From Herbiconiux oxytropis (GTDB taxonomy: Bacteria > Actinomycetota > Actinomycetes > Actinomycetales > Microbacteriaceae), in assembly GCF_024979315.1 (NCBI RefSeq), contig NZ_JANLCK010000002.1, forward strand, positions 248,001 through 312,000: DNA of 64,000 nt. The letters run 5' to 3'. The notes under the pieces were generated by a model, which saw nothing but the letters and a program-made list of their open reading frames with translations, was not told the DNA's origin and did no database searches. The position numbers were made by a program, and so were the translations under genes. Numbering within the stretch: the stretch's first letter is position 1; every line of letters starts with the position of its first letter. This document shows, piece after piece, positions 8,410 through 18,424 of this stretch.

Positions 8410-9884
8410 ATGGGTGAGACCTCCCTCCTTCCGAGCCTGATCGTGCTGGGCATCGTCGTGCTCGGGCTCGCCGCCGTGTCCACGGTCCTGACCCGGCGGA
8501 GCCGCAACCGTGCCGCCGCGCGCGGGCGGTCCGGCGGCGGTGCCGCTGTGCGGATCGGGCCGAACGGCTCCGGGCTCCCCGAGATCGGCGGCGGCGCCCC
8601 CGTGAAGGTCGACATCGCCGACCTCCGCCGTCAGGCCGGCATCCAGCTCGTGCAGATGGACGACGCGCTCCGCGCCGGCCGCGACGAGCTGCTCTTCGCC
8701 CAAGCCGAGTTCGGCGAGGCGAGCACGCACGGGTTCGCCGACGCCCTCGACACCGCCGAGCGCCGGGCCGCCGAGGCCTTCGCCCTGCAGCAGCAGCTCG
8801 ACGACCACATCCCCGACACCGAGGAGCGGCAGCGCGAGTGGACCAAGCGCATCCTCTCGCTGAGCGACTCCGCCCTCGCCCTCGTGACCGCCCAGTCCCG
8901 CTCCTTCGGCGAGCGCCGACGGCGAGAGACCTCCGCCCCCGCCGCCGTGGCGCGCCTCCACGACGACCTCGCCGCCGCTCGCGCGGAGCTCACGCGGTCG
9001 GCCGCCGTGCACGAGGAGCTCGCGGCCGCCTACGACCCCGCAGCGCTCACCGCCGTCGCCGGCAACATCGAGGCGGCGACCGAGAGCTTCGACGAGGCCG
9101 AGGCCCTCGCGGCCGACGTCGACGCCACTCTCCGCACCGACCCGCTGGCCTCCGTGGCCAAGCGCCTCGACATCGCGGCGGCACGGATGCGCAGAGGCCG
9201 CACACTCCTCGAATCGCTCGAACGGCTGCGCGCCGACCTCCTCGCCGCCACCGCAGCCCGCCAAGAGGCCCTCGACCGCACCAGCGCTCTCCTCGCCGAG
9301 GCCACGCGCCTCCGCGACACCGTCGACGATCAGGGTGCCGCCGCCCGCATCATCGAGGCGGCGGCCCGCCTCTCCTCCGCCACCGAGACCGCCCGCGCCC
9401 GCGACACGGCCGGAGGCGCCACTCCCGGCGCCTCGGCACCCGCCCTCGGCAGCGCGTCCGCCACGAGCGCCGCGTCAGAACCCGCTGCATCCACACCCGC
9501 CGCATCCACACCCGCCGCATCCGCACCCGCCCTCCGCCATCCCGTGGCCGACCTCGACGCCCTCACCGCCGCCTCCACCAGCCTCGACGACACCCTGGCC
9601 ATCGCCCGCACCGCCCAGCAGCGCCTCGACTCCGCCCGGGAAGCGCTGCGCGGCGCCCTCGCCCTGGCCGAGAGCCGCATCATCCAGGCGAGCGACTTCA
9701 TCGAGGGCCGTCGCAGCCGCGTGGGCACGGATGCCCGCACCCGCCTCGCCGACGCACGCCGCGAGCTCGAGCACGCCCGCCTCGAGGCCGATCCGGTGGC
9801 CGCCCTCGACGCGGCGCGCCGCGCCGCCACCCGAGCCACCGACGCCGACGCCCTCGCCCGCTACGACGCGAGCGGCCTGCGCCC

Positions 9885-9888
<4 letters not shown>
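8410..9888 (+). CDS. Membrane-anchored coiled-coil protein resembling the tail of TPM-domain proteins
   Basis: 492 residues. One N-terminal helix (about residues 6-27), a Gly/Arg-rich linker, then a long Ala/Glu/Arg-rich region predicted to be coiled coil, interrupted by an Ala/Pro/Ser spacer. The block around VQMDDALRAGRDELLFAQAE and the DDHIPDTEERQREW segment resemble the region that follows the TPM domain in large actinobacterial TPM proteins. No TPM domain itself precedes it here. Its stop overlaps the next gene's GTG (GTGA), so the two are co-translated. Function unknown; a scaffold at the membrane is only an inference. Confidence 0.65.
9484..9528. repeat. 15-bp tandem repeat in the coiled-coil protein gene
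   Basis: Three near-identical 15-bp units (GCYGCATCCRCACCC) encode AAST/AASA-P spacers between coiled-coil blocks. The frame is preserved. Confidence 0.8.
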
Positions 9889-10793
<905 letters not shown>

Positions 10794-10806
10794 CGCACGG
10801 GCCCTC

Positions 10807-11181
10807 TCAGGCGGCAGGCCCCAGCAGCACGGCGAACAGCGCCACGGCCCCGCCGATGATGAAGAACATCGTGCCCAGCTGCATCGTGCGGCTCTTGTTC
10901 CGGCTCGCGGTCGGCACGTCCACCTCGAGGATGGGGCACCCCGACCACCCGATCAGTCCCACGCTGAGCGCCACGAGCACCGATCCCACCCACCAGAGCA
11001 CCTGCAGGTCGTCCGGCAGCTGCGCCGGCCGCCATCCCGACGACAGCAGCATCCCCAGCACGATCGCCGCCGAGCCCGCGGCCACGGCGAACCACGCCGT
11101 CCCCGTCCACATGATCCGCTGCACGTTCGTCTCGGCCGACATGAGCGGGTGGATGCGTGCTGTCTCGTTCTCTCTGGTCAC
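10807..11181 (-). CDS. Small membrane protein of unknown function
   Basis: 124 residues from GTG 11181, with three hydrophobic helices (around MWTGTAWFAVAAGSAAIVLG, LQVLWWVGSVLVALSVGLIG and MFFIIGGAVALFAVLL). No motif was recognized. A longer form using a TTG at 11205 is possible but less likely, and an internal ATG (MSAETNVQ) is another candidate start. It is convergent with the hydrolase gene and divergent from the next membrane-protein gene. Confidence 0.6.
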   Translation of the reverse strand: MTRENETARIHPLMSAETNVQRIMWTGTAWFAVAAGSAAIVLGMLLSSGWRPAQLPDDLQVLWWVGSVLVALSVGLIGWSGCPILEVDVPTASRNKSRTMQLGTMFFIIGGAVALFAVLLGPAA

Positions 11182-11282
11182 ACCCCAATTGTGAACCTCG
11201 GTCAACTAACTCGCACCTTTCGACACGGAAGAGTCCCCTCCGACGACGCGACACTGTCGGTGGGTCACGCTTCACTGTCGGC

Positions 11283-12593
11283 ATGAACGCCCGTCCGCGT
11301 GTCCCCGCCGTCCACCCCTTCCCGGCCACCGCCGGTCTCACGGTGCTGCTCGCCGCCTTCGTCGCCGAACTCGGCTTCGCCGGCGCGATCGTCCTCGGAG
11401 CAGTCCGAGGCGAGAGCCCCGCCACGGTGGTGACCGATCTGCTGGAGAGCACGACCGCCGCCACCGTCTGGGGCTTCCTGGCCGTCGCCGGGGCATTCGT
11501 GATCGCCCTGCAGGTCTCCTGGACGAGCCTGTCAGACGGAACCGGCGGGTCCCCACCAGGCCACCATCCCGTGTCCACGGCCCGGCTCGATGACAGGCTG
11601 CGCCGGGTGGCCCGCTTCCGGTGGGCGGCACTCCTGGCCGGTGCCTTCACACTCAATGCCTGGTTGCTCGCACTGCTCGCACTCACAGCGGAGCCGGCCG
11701 TGCAGCTGCTGACCTCCCTCGGCATGGCCGGCGTCGTCTTCTTCGCGGTCGATGCCGCGACCGTGGTGCTGCGCTTCGACACTCGCCCTCAGCTGATCCC
11801 CGCGCAGCGCCGCGCCGTAACCGCGTACGCCGGGCTGCCTGCTCGCGACCGCAGAGCCCTGCGTCGGCACCCGCGAGCGGCCACGGCGGCGGGAGTGGCC
11901 CTCGGCATCGCCTGGATCGCGGTGATCGAGGCGATCCTGATCGCCTCCTTCGTCGCCCTGGTCGGCGCGAGCGAGCCGCAGGCGGAACCGGCACGGCTCC
12001 GTGCCCTGAGCACCGGGGCGCCAGCGGCGGCGCTCGAGATCGCGCTCACGGGAGCGCTCCTCGTCGCCTTCGCGATCGCTGCGGTCGCTCTGGCACGGGC
12101 GAGTCGCGCGAGCACATCGCGGTGGTCGGCGCCCGCGCGCCCCCTCGCGGTCGTCGGCTCGGTTCTGCTCCTCGCGCCGGCCGTGGGGTTCACCGTCTGG
12201 CTCGTCGTCGTCCTCGTGCGCGCCGGCATGCCGATCGCTCAAGCCCTTCTGCTGGGAGCCATCTTCGCCTCACCCTCGGCGATTCCGGTCTCGGCACTGC
12301 TCGCGCCCGGCCGCGCGTCGCGATTCCGGATCGGTCCGAGGGCCGCAGCGCGACTCGTCATCCACGGCCTCCAACGAGCCGAGCTCGAGTCCAGGCTCCG
12401 TCGCATACGTCTGCTCGAAGCCGTCTTCGACGCGCCGACCGCCTCAGCCCAGTCCGCAGCCGAACCCGCGGCCCAGCCCCCCGTGACGTCGCCACCGCCA
12501 CCTCCGTCGGCCGCCCGCTCCTTCACCTTCACCCTCGTCATCGGGCGCGAGCACACAGCAAGAAGGCCCGGCCACCCGGAGAATTCCAGATGA
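11283..12593 (+). CDS. Polytopic membrane protein of unknown function
   Basis: 436 residues from ATG 11283, with about eight hydrophobic segments (for example LTVLLAAFVAELGFAGAIVL and VGSVLLLAPAVGFTVWLVVV). A cytosolic C-terminal ~80 residues include a basic helix and a Pro/Ala-rich tail. The frame is open further upstream, but the Met is the first start before the first helix. No transporter or enzyme motif is recognized. It ends 14 bp before a convergent tRNA-Leu. Confidence 0.65.
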   Translation: MNARPRVPAVHPFPATAGLTVLLAAFVAELGFAGAIVLGAVRGESPATVVTDLLESTTAATVWGFLAVAGAFVIALQVSWTSLSDGTGGSPPGHHPVSTARLDDRLRRVARFRWAALLAGAFTLNAWLLALLALTAEPAVQLLTSLGMAGVVFFAVDAATVVLRFDTRPQLIPAQRRAVTAYAGLPARDRRALRRHPRAATAAGVALGIAWIAVIEAILIASFVALVGASEPQAEPARLRALSTGAPAAALEIALTGALLVAFAIAAVALARASRASTSRWSAPARPLAVVGSVLLLAPAVGFTVWLVVVLVRAGMPIAQALLLGAIFASPSAIPVSALLAPGRASRFRIGPRAAARLVIHGLQRAELESRLRRIRLLEAVFDAPTASAQSAAEPAAQPPVTSPPPPPSAARSFTFTLVIGREHTARRPGHPENSR

Positions 12594-12607
12594 TCGGGCC
12601 TTGTCCG

Positions 12608-12691
12608 TGCGCGAGGGGGGACTTGAACCCCCACGCCCTTGCGGGCACTGGCACCTGAAGCCAGCGCGTCTGCCAATTCCGCCACTCGCGC
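12608..12691 (-). tRNA. tRNA-Leu (anticodon CAG)
   Basis: 84 nt, 7-bp acceptor stem GCGCGAG/CTCGCGC, and a long variable arm (about GTGCCCGCAAGGGCGT) typical of class II tRNAs. The anticodon stem is CTGGC/GCCAG with loop TTCAGGT, giving CAG. The T loop is GGTTCAAGTCC. CCA is not encoded. The position next to fhaA matches leuT near the origin of mycobacteria. Confidence 0.97.
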
Positions 12692-12721
12692 GAACTAGGA
12701 GAGATTAGCATGCGGATGCGG

Positions 12722-12774
12722 CGTGGTGCGAACCACGACGGCCCCGAGAACCCCCTCGCCGCGGGAACGAGGGG
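12722..12774. other. Two hairpins between tRNA-Leu and fhaA; rest of the 312-bp gap shows nothing
   Basis: CGTGGT-GCGA-ACCACG (12722-12737) and CCCCTCG...CGAGGGG (12752-12774) are perfect inverted repeats. They lie upstream of both the tRNA (minus) and fhaA (plus). No protein-coding frame is supported in 12694-12905. Confidence 0.45.
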
Positions 12775-12905
12775 AATTGTCACCCAGGGCAAGTAACATC
12801 GTCCTAGCGTTCACGCCTTGACGACTCCCGGCTGCGCGAAATCCTGTGCCGAGAAGCGCGAGCAGACGGCCCGAGCAGAGAGCCCCAGAAAGGGAACCGA
12901 ACGAC

Positions 12906-13655
12906 GTGGGAATCCTGGACAACTTCGAGAAGGGTCTCGAGCGCGCCGTCAACGGCGCCTTCGCGAAGACCTTCCGCTCGGGGCTCCAGCCGGTCGAGAT
13001 CTCCGCGGCGCTGAAGCGCGAGCTCGACACCAAGGCGGCCGTCGTGTCGCGCGATCGCATCCTCGTGCCCAACAGCTTCCGCGTGCTCCTGGCCCCGGCA
13101 GACCATCAGCGCATGACCACCATCGGCCCCACGCTCATCGACGACCTGACGCAGATCGTGCAGCAGCACGCGGCGCAGCAGGGGTTCCAGTTCGCGGGCG
13201 GCATCTCGATCGACCTCGTCGAGAGCCCCTCGCTCACCACGGGCGTCATGCAGATCGAATCGGCCAACGTGCAGCAGAACGTGAGCTGGATGCCGGTGGT
13301 CGACATCGCGGGCACGCGTCATCCGCTCACCCGCTCACGCACCGTCATCGGCCGAGGCAGCGATGCCGACATCACGGTCGACGACACGGGCACGAGCCGC
13401 AAGCACGTCGAGATCCTGTGGGACGGCACGCGCGCCGAGGCACGCGACCTCGGTTCGACGAACGGCTCCCAGCTGAACGGCCAGTCGTTCTCCCGGGCGG
13501 CACTCGAGCCCGACTCCGTCATCCAGATCGGCCGCACGAGCATCGTCTTCCGCATCGTGCCGCAGTCCGGCAGCCGCGCCGGCCGGCCGGGCGGCTCGGC
13601 CGCTCCCGCCTCCTCCCGCCCGCCGCAGTCCGATCCCGGCGGATTCTGGAGGTAG
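12906..13655 (+). CDS. fhaA: FhaA-type protein (DUF3662 plus FHA domain)
   Basis: 249 residues from GTG 12906 (VGILDNFEKGLERAVNGAF is the conserved N-terminus). Residues ~1-120 form the DUF3662 domain; residues ~165-235 form an FHA domain with GRGSDADI, SRKHVEI and DLGSTNGSQLNG, the phosphothreonine-binding loops. In mycobacteria FhaA is phosphorylated by PknB and modulates peptidoglycan synthesis partly by binding phosphorylated MurJ. Here the linker between the domains is short. It is the first gene of the cell-elongation/kinase operon and is followed 10 bp later by fhaB. Confidence 0.95.
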   Translation: MGILDNFEKGLERAVNGAFAKTFRSGLQPVEISAALKRELDTKAAVVSRDRILVPNSFRVLLAPADHQRMTTIGPTLIDDLTQIVQQHAAQQGFQFAGGISIDLVESPSLTTGVMQIESANVQQNVSWMPVVDIAGTRHPLTRSRTVIGRGSDADITVDDTGTSRKHVEILWDGTRAEARDLGSTNGSQLNGQSFSRAALEPDSVIQIGRTSIVFRIVPQSGSRAGRPGGSAAPASSRPPQSDPGGFWR

Positions 13656-13665
13656 GCGGGCGATC

Positions 13666-14253
13666 ATGAGCGAACTCACACTCCTCATCCTCCAGCTCGC
13701 CTTCCTGGCGCTGCTCTGGGTGTTCATCTTCATCGTGGTCTACGCCATGCGCTCCGACCTGTTCGGTCAGCGCGTGCGGAAGCTGCGGGAGGCGCCCGCC
13801 GGCGGGCAGCCGTCCCACAACGGTGCTGCACAGGGCGGCTCGGCTCAGCAGACCGCGCAGCCGCAGTCCCCCGCGGCTCCCCCTCCCCCGGCCCCGAAGG
13901 TGCCCACCTTCGTCCCCGCCCCCGGCACCGAGCTGAGCGGGCCCCCACGGGCCACGACCTCGAACGCGAGCCGCCTCGTCATCACCTCCGGCCCCAAGTC
14001 GGGCAGCGAGATCAGTCTCGGCTCCGAGCCGCTGACCATCGGCCGCTCGTCCGACTCCAGCGTCGTGATCCGAGACGACTACACCTCCACCCACCACGCC
14101 CGGCTCATGATCTGGGGCGACGAGTGGGTCATCCAGGACCTCGACTCCACGAACGGAACCTTCCTCGACGGCAATCGCGTCACCGCCCCGGTGCACATCC
14201 CGCTGAACACGCCGATCCGAATCGGCGCCACGAGCTTCGAACTCCGACGGTGA
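13666..14253 (+). CDS. fhaB: FhaB/FipA-type membrane FHA protein
   Basis: 195 residues. One N-terminal membrane helix (about 5-27, LLILQLAFLALLWVFIFIVV), a Pro/Gln-rich linker (about 40-95) and a C-terminal FHA domain (about 115-192) with GRSSDSSVVI, STHHARL and DLDSTNGTFLDGN. FhaB/FipA proteins recognize phosphothreonine on division proteins phosphorylated by PknA/PknB. It is cotranscribed with fhaA and pstP (4 bp to the next start). Confidence 0.94.
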   Translation: MSELTLLILQLAFLALLWVFIFIVVYAMRSDLFGQRVRKLREAPAGGQPSHNGAAQGGSAQQTAQPQSPAAPPPPAPKVPTFVPAPGTELSGPPRATTSNASRLVITSGPKSGSEISLGSEPLTIGRSSDSSVVIRDDYTSTHHARLMIWGDEWVIQDLDSTNGTFLDGNRVTAPVHIPLNTPIRIGATSFELRR

Positions 14254-14257
14254 GCCT

Positions 14258-15586
14258 ATGGCGATCGTGACCGTGAGCGCCGCCGTGTCCCATGTGGGCA
14301 AGATCCGCTCCAACAACCAGGACTCGGGTTTCGCGGGGCAGACGCTCTTCGCGGTGGCCGACGGCATGGGGGGTCACGCGGGAGGCGATGTCGCGAGCGC
14401 GCTCGCCCTCAAGCGCCTGATCGAGATCGACGGCGAGTACAGTTCGGCGGTCGATGCGGAGTTCGCGCTGCAGGAGGCCATCGTCGCGGCCAACGCCGTG
14501 CTCACCGAGACGGTCTACGACCACCCGGAGCTCACCGGCATGGGCACGACCCTGAGCGCCCTCGTGCGGGTGGGCCACAGTGTCGCCCTCGCGCACATCG
14601 GCGACTCCCGCGTCTACCGCCTCCGGGAGGACGTGCTCACCCAGATCACCGTCGACCACACCTTCGTACAGCGCCTCGTCGACTCCGGCCGCATCACGGC
14701 CGAGGAGGCCAAGACGCACCCCCGCCGCTCGGTGCTCATGCGCGTGCTCGGGGACGTCGACGCGGCCCCCGAGGTCGACCTGCAGGTGATGGACACCCGG
14801 CCGGGCGATCGCTGGATGCTCTGCTCCGACGGCCTCTCGGGCGTCGTGGAGCACGACGAGATCGAGGAGATCCTCAAGAGCAGCATCACGCCGCAGGATG
14901 CCGCGGACGGACTCCTCAAGGTGAGCCTGGATCACGGCGCCCCCGACAACGTCACGGTCGTGGTCGTCGACGTGCACCAGTCGTTCGAGACCCCCGAGGC
15001 CGCACCGGTCACGGTCGGCTCGGCAGCCCAGCCCATCGCCTTCGAGCAGACGGTCGGTCGTCGCACCTCCCGCATCCCCGGCCTCCGCCTGCATCCGCGG
15101 AGCCCCGCGAGCTCCGAGCCGAGCCACTTCGAGCCCGAGTCCGACGACTACCTCGACGAGCTGATCGAGGAGGACCGCCGCCGCGGCCGCCGCCGGAAGG
15201 CCACCTGGCTCGTGGGTGCCCTGATCGTGCTCGGCATCATCGCCGGCGTGCTCTATGCGGGCTACCAGTGGACCCAGACCCGCTTCTACGTGGGCGAGGC
15301 CAACGGCTACGTCGCCATCTACCAGGGCGTGCAGCAGGGCATCGGTCCTGTGCAGCTCTCGCACGTCTTCCAGCAGACCGACGTCGAGACGGATGCCCTT
15401 CCGCCGTACACGAGGCGTCAGGTCGAGACCACGATCAGCGCCGACTCGGTGACCGCCGCGCTCGAGATCGTCAAGCGGCTGAGCGACGCCGCGGCGACCG
15501 GGGTCGACCAGAACGTCGACCGGCCTAGCACGCCCACTCCCACTCCCACACAGGCGCCCGCCCCCGCACCGGAGCCGACCCCGTGA
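14258..15586 (+). CDS. pstP: PP2C-family Ser/Thr phosphatase PstP
   Basis: 442 residues. The catalytic PP2C domain (about 1-240) carries the metal motifs ADGMGGH, GDSRVYRL, SDGLSG and APDNVTVV. A linker leads to one membrane helix (about 314-336) and a ~110-residue exterior domain ending in a Pro/Thr-rich tail. PstP reverses phosphorylation by PknA and PknB encoded downstream. Its stop overlaps the rodA start as GTGA, implying translational coupling. Confidence 0.96.
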   Translation: MAIVTVSAAVSHVGKIRSNNQDSGFAGQTLFAVADGMGGHAGGDVASALALKRLIEIDGEYSSAVDAEFALQEAIVAANAVLTETVYDHPELTGMGTTLSALVRVGHSVALAHIGDSRVYRLREDVLTQITVDHTFVQRLVDSGRITAEEAKTHPRRSVLMRVLGDVDAAPEVDLQVMDTRPGDRWMLCSDGLSGVVEHDEIEEILKSSITPQDAADGLLKVSLDHGAPDNVTVVVVDVHQSFETPEAAPVTVGSAAQPIAFEQTVGRRTSRIPGLRLHPRSPASSEPSHFEPESDDYLDELIEEDRRRGRRRKATWLVGALIVLGIIAGVLYAGYQWTQTRFYVGEANGYVAIYQGVQQGIGPVQLSHVFQQTDVETDALPPYTRRQVETTISADSVTAALEIVKRLSDAAATGVDQNVDRPSTPTPTPTQAPAPAPEPTP

Positions 15587-16968
15587 CCGGCGTCTCCGCT
15601 CCCGTCGCCGTCGAGACCCCCACCAAGGGCGTCCGGCGCATCCGCGTGCCGCAGAAGCTGCGCAACCTCGAGCTGTTCCTCATCATCCTGGTCTGCTCGG
15701 TCAACGCCTTCGCCGTCGTCCTCGTGCAGTTCGGGGCCCTCGGCTACGCCGACAGCACAGTCGTCTACCTGGGTGCGGGCCTGTCGATCCTCGTCTTCGG
15801 CATGCACATCGCGCTCCGCTTCGTGGCCACGAACGCCGATCCGTTCATCCTGCCCATCGCGGCCCTGCTGAACGGCATCGGGATCGCGATGATCTACCGC
15901 ATCGACATCGCCGAGGAGCTCACCGGCTGGGAGAGCACGGCGGTGCGGCAGGTGGTGTGGACCGCCGTGGCCGTGGCCATCTCGATCGCCGTCATCCTCG
16001 TCATCCGCAACCACCGCGTGCTGCAGCGCTACACCTACATCGCGATGCTCGTGGCGGCCGTGCTGCTGCTCCTGCCGATGCTCCCGGGCATCGGCCAGGA
16101 GATCAACGGCGCCCGGGTCTGGATCCACGTCGGCTCGTTCTCGTTCCAGCCGGGCGAGGTGGCCAAGATCGCTCTCGCGGTGTTCTTCGCGGGCTACCTG
16201 GTGTCGCGCCGGGACAGCCTGTCGATGGTGGGCACGAAGTTCCTCGGCATGCGCTTCCCGCGCGCTCGCGACCTCGGGCCCATCCTCGTGCTCTGGGCCC
16301 TGTCGATGTCGGTCATCATCTTCCAGCGCGACCTCGGCACGGCGCTTCTCTACTTCGGCCTCTTCGTCGTCATGATCTACGTGGCCACGGGCCGTGCGAG
16401 CTGGGTCGTGCTCGGTGTTGGCCTGTTCCTGGCCGGAGGCGTGCTCGCCGGCCAGGTGCTCACCTACGTCAACGACCGCTTCACCAACTGGTTCGACGCC
16501 TTCAACCCGGCGAACTACGAGGCCGTCGGCGGCAGCTACCAGCTCGTGCAGGGGCTCTTCGGACTCGCCAGCGGTGGCATGATCGGCACCGGCCTCGGCC
16601 AGGGCCGACCCGACATCACCCCCCTCGCGCAGAGCGACTACATCATCGCCTCGCTCGGCGAGGAGCTGGGCCTCGCCGGTATGTTCGCCGTCCTGGCGCT
16701 GTACCTGCTGTTCATCGCGCGCGGCTTCCGGATCAGCTTCGCCGGGCAGGACGACTTCGGCCGGCTCCTCGGTGTCGGCCTGTCGTTCACAGTGGCCCTG
16801 CAGTGCTTCATCGTGATCGGCGGCGTCACCCGCGTGATCCCGCTCACGGGCCTCACGACGCCGTTCATGGCGGCGGGCGGTTCGTCGCTCGTGGCGAACT
16901 GGATCATCGTCGCGCTGCTGCTCCGGCTCTCGGACACAGTGCGCAATCAGCCGAGGCTGGTGATCTAG
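15583..16968 (+). CDS. rodA: SEDS-family peptidoglycan glycosyltransferase (RodA/FtsW type)
   Basis: 461 residues, about 12 membrane helices. The SEDS signature regions are clear: GIGQEINGARVWIHVGSFSF, FQPGEVAKIALAVFFAGYL, FQRDLGTALLYFG and QSDYIIASLGEELG. SEDS proteins polymerize lipid II glycan chains with a cognate class B PBP, here the adjacent pbpA. Placement in the pstP-pbpA-pkn operon indicates the elongation RodA rather than FtsW. Confidence 0.95.
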   Translation: MTGVSAPVAVETPTKGVRRIRVPQKLRNLELFLIILVCSVNAFAVVLVQFGALGYADSTVVYLGAGLSILVFGMHIALRFVATNADPFILPIAALLNGIGIAMIYRIDIAEELTGWESTAVRQVVWTAVAVAISIAVILVIRNHRVLQRYTYIAMLVAAVLLLLPMLPGIGQEINGARVWIHVGSFSFQPGEVAKIALAVFFAGYLVSRRDSLSMVGTKFLGMRFPRARDLGPILVLWALSMSVIIFQRDLGTALLYFGLFVVMIYVATGRASWVVLGVGLFLAGGVLAGQVLTYVNDRFTNWFDAFNPANYEAVGGSYQLVQGLFGLASGGMIGTGLGQGRPDITPLAQSDYIIASLGEELGLAGMFAVLALYLLFIARGFRISFAGQDDFGRLLGVGLSFTVALQCFIVIGGVTRVIPLTGLTTPFMAAGGSSLVANWIIVALLLRLSDTVRNQPRLVI

Positions 16969-16972
16969 ACCG

Positions 16973-18424
16973 GTGACCCGAGAACTCAAGCGCGTGAGCG
17001 TCGTCGTGTTCCTGATGTTCCTGACGCTGTTCGTCTCGACCACGATCATCCAGTACTTCCAAGCCGGCAACCTCGACGGCGACGCCCGCAACGCCCGCTC
17101 CATCTACGCCAGCTACGACACCGAGCGCGGCCCCATCCTCGTCGACGGCCAGCCGATCGCGCTCTCGGTGCCGACGACCGACGAGTTCAAGTACCAGCGC
17201 ACCTACCCGGCCGGCCCGCTCTACAGCGCGGTCACGGGCTACTACACGCTCGGCCAGGGCTCGAGCCAGATCGAGCAGTCACTGGGCGACTACCTCTCGG
17301 GCACCTCCGACTCGCAGTTCCTCGACTACCTCAACCGCCTCGTCACGGGGCAGAACCCCCAGGGCGCCTCCGTCGAGCTCACGATCGACCCCGTACTGCA
17401 GCAGACCGCCTACGACGCCCTCGGCGACCAGCGCGGTGCCGTGGTGGCGATCGAGCCCGCGACCGGCAAGATCCTCGCCATGGTCTCCAAGCCCGACTAC
17501 GACCCCAACTCCCTCGCGGTGCACGACACCCAGCAGGTCATCGACACCTACGACTCGCTGCTGGCCGCCGACGGCGATCCGCTCATCAACAAGTCGATCA
17601 ACGCGCTTTACCCGCCCGGGTCGACCTTCAAGATCGTCACCACGGCTGCCGCCGTGCAGACGGCAGGCCTCGGCATCGACCACACCGAGCCGAACCTCGC
17701 GCGGCTCCCCCTCCCGGGCTCGAGCAACACCGTGAGCAACGCCGGCGGCGGCACCTGCGGGGGCGGCGACACCACCACGATCGCCACGGCCTTCGTGCTC
17801 TCCTGCAACATCCCGATGGCCGAGCTCGGCATGGAGATCGGCGAAGGCGCGCTCGGCGACATGGCGAACGCCTTCGGTTTCGGCGCCGAGCTCTCGGTGC
17901 CCATGGACGTCTCGGCGAGCCTGTACCCGCGCGGTCTCGACGACGCGCAGGTCGCCCTCTCGGCCTTCGGCCAGGGCAGCGACGTCGCCACGCCCCTCCA
18001 GATCGCGATGCTCTCGGCGGCCGTCGCCAACGGCGGCACGCTCATGACCCCCACGCTCGTCGACGAGATCCGGGCACCGGATCTGAGCGTGCTGGAGAGC
18101 TTCGAGGCGAAGGAGCTCGGCACCCCGCTGAGTTCGGTAACAGCTTCGACACTTTCCGCGCTGATGGTCGATGCCGTCGAGAGCGGCGCGGGGACTAATG
18201 CAAGAATAGACGGGGTCAGTGTGGCCGGTAAGACCGGCACCGCGGAGAACGGGGAGGGCGATCCCTACACCCTGTGGTTCACCGGTTTCGCTCCCGCGGA
18301 GAACCCTCGGGTCGCGGTCGCAGTGGTCGTGGAGGACGGCGGCGGACTGGGCCAGGACGGGACGGGGAACGAAGTGGCCGCACCGATCGCACAACGAGTA
18401 CTAGAGGCGGGCTTGAACAGATGA
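16973..18424 (+). CDS. pbpA: Class B penicillin-binding protein PbpA (transpeptidase)
   Basis: 483 residues from GTG 16973. One N-terminal membrane anchor (about 8-30), a short dimerization region and a transpeptidase domain with the active-site motifs STFK (S217), SCN (277-279) and KTGT (from K420). It crosslinks glycan strands made by RodA. It is somewhat short for class B PBPs but matches the actinobacterial PbpA type. The stop overlaps the next start as ATGA. Confidence 0.95.
   Translation: MTRELKRVSVVVFLMFLTLFVSTTIIQYFQAGNLDGDARNARSIYASYDTERGPILVDGQPIALSVPTTDEFKYQRTYPAGPLYSAVTGYYTLGQGSSQIEQSLGDYLSGTSDSQFLDYLNRLVTGQNPQGASVELTIDPVLQQTAYDALGDQRGAVVAIEPATGKILAMVSKPDYDPNSLAVHDTQQVIDTYDSLLAADGDPLINKSINALYPPGSTFKIVTTAAAVQTAGLGIDHTEPNLARLPLPGSSNTVSNAGGGTCGGGDTTTIATAFVLSCNIPMAELGMEIGEGALGDMANAFGFGAELSVPMDVSASLYPRGLDDAQVALSAFGQGSDVATPLQIAMLSAAVANGGTLMTPTLVDEIRAPDLSVLESFEAKELGTPLSSVTASTLSALMVDAVESGAGTNARIDGVSVAGKTGTAENGEGDPYTLWFTGFAPAENPRVAVAVVVEDGGGLGQDGTGNEVAAPIAQRVLEAGLNR

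Noticed and set aside
12239-12685. Minus-strand frame across tRNA-Leu
   Set aside because: Its first residues (MAELADALASGASARKGVGV) are the usual translation of a tRNA gene, followed by antisense of the membrane protein gene.
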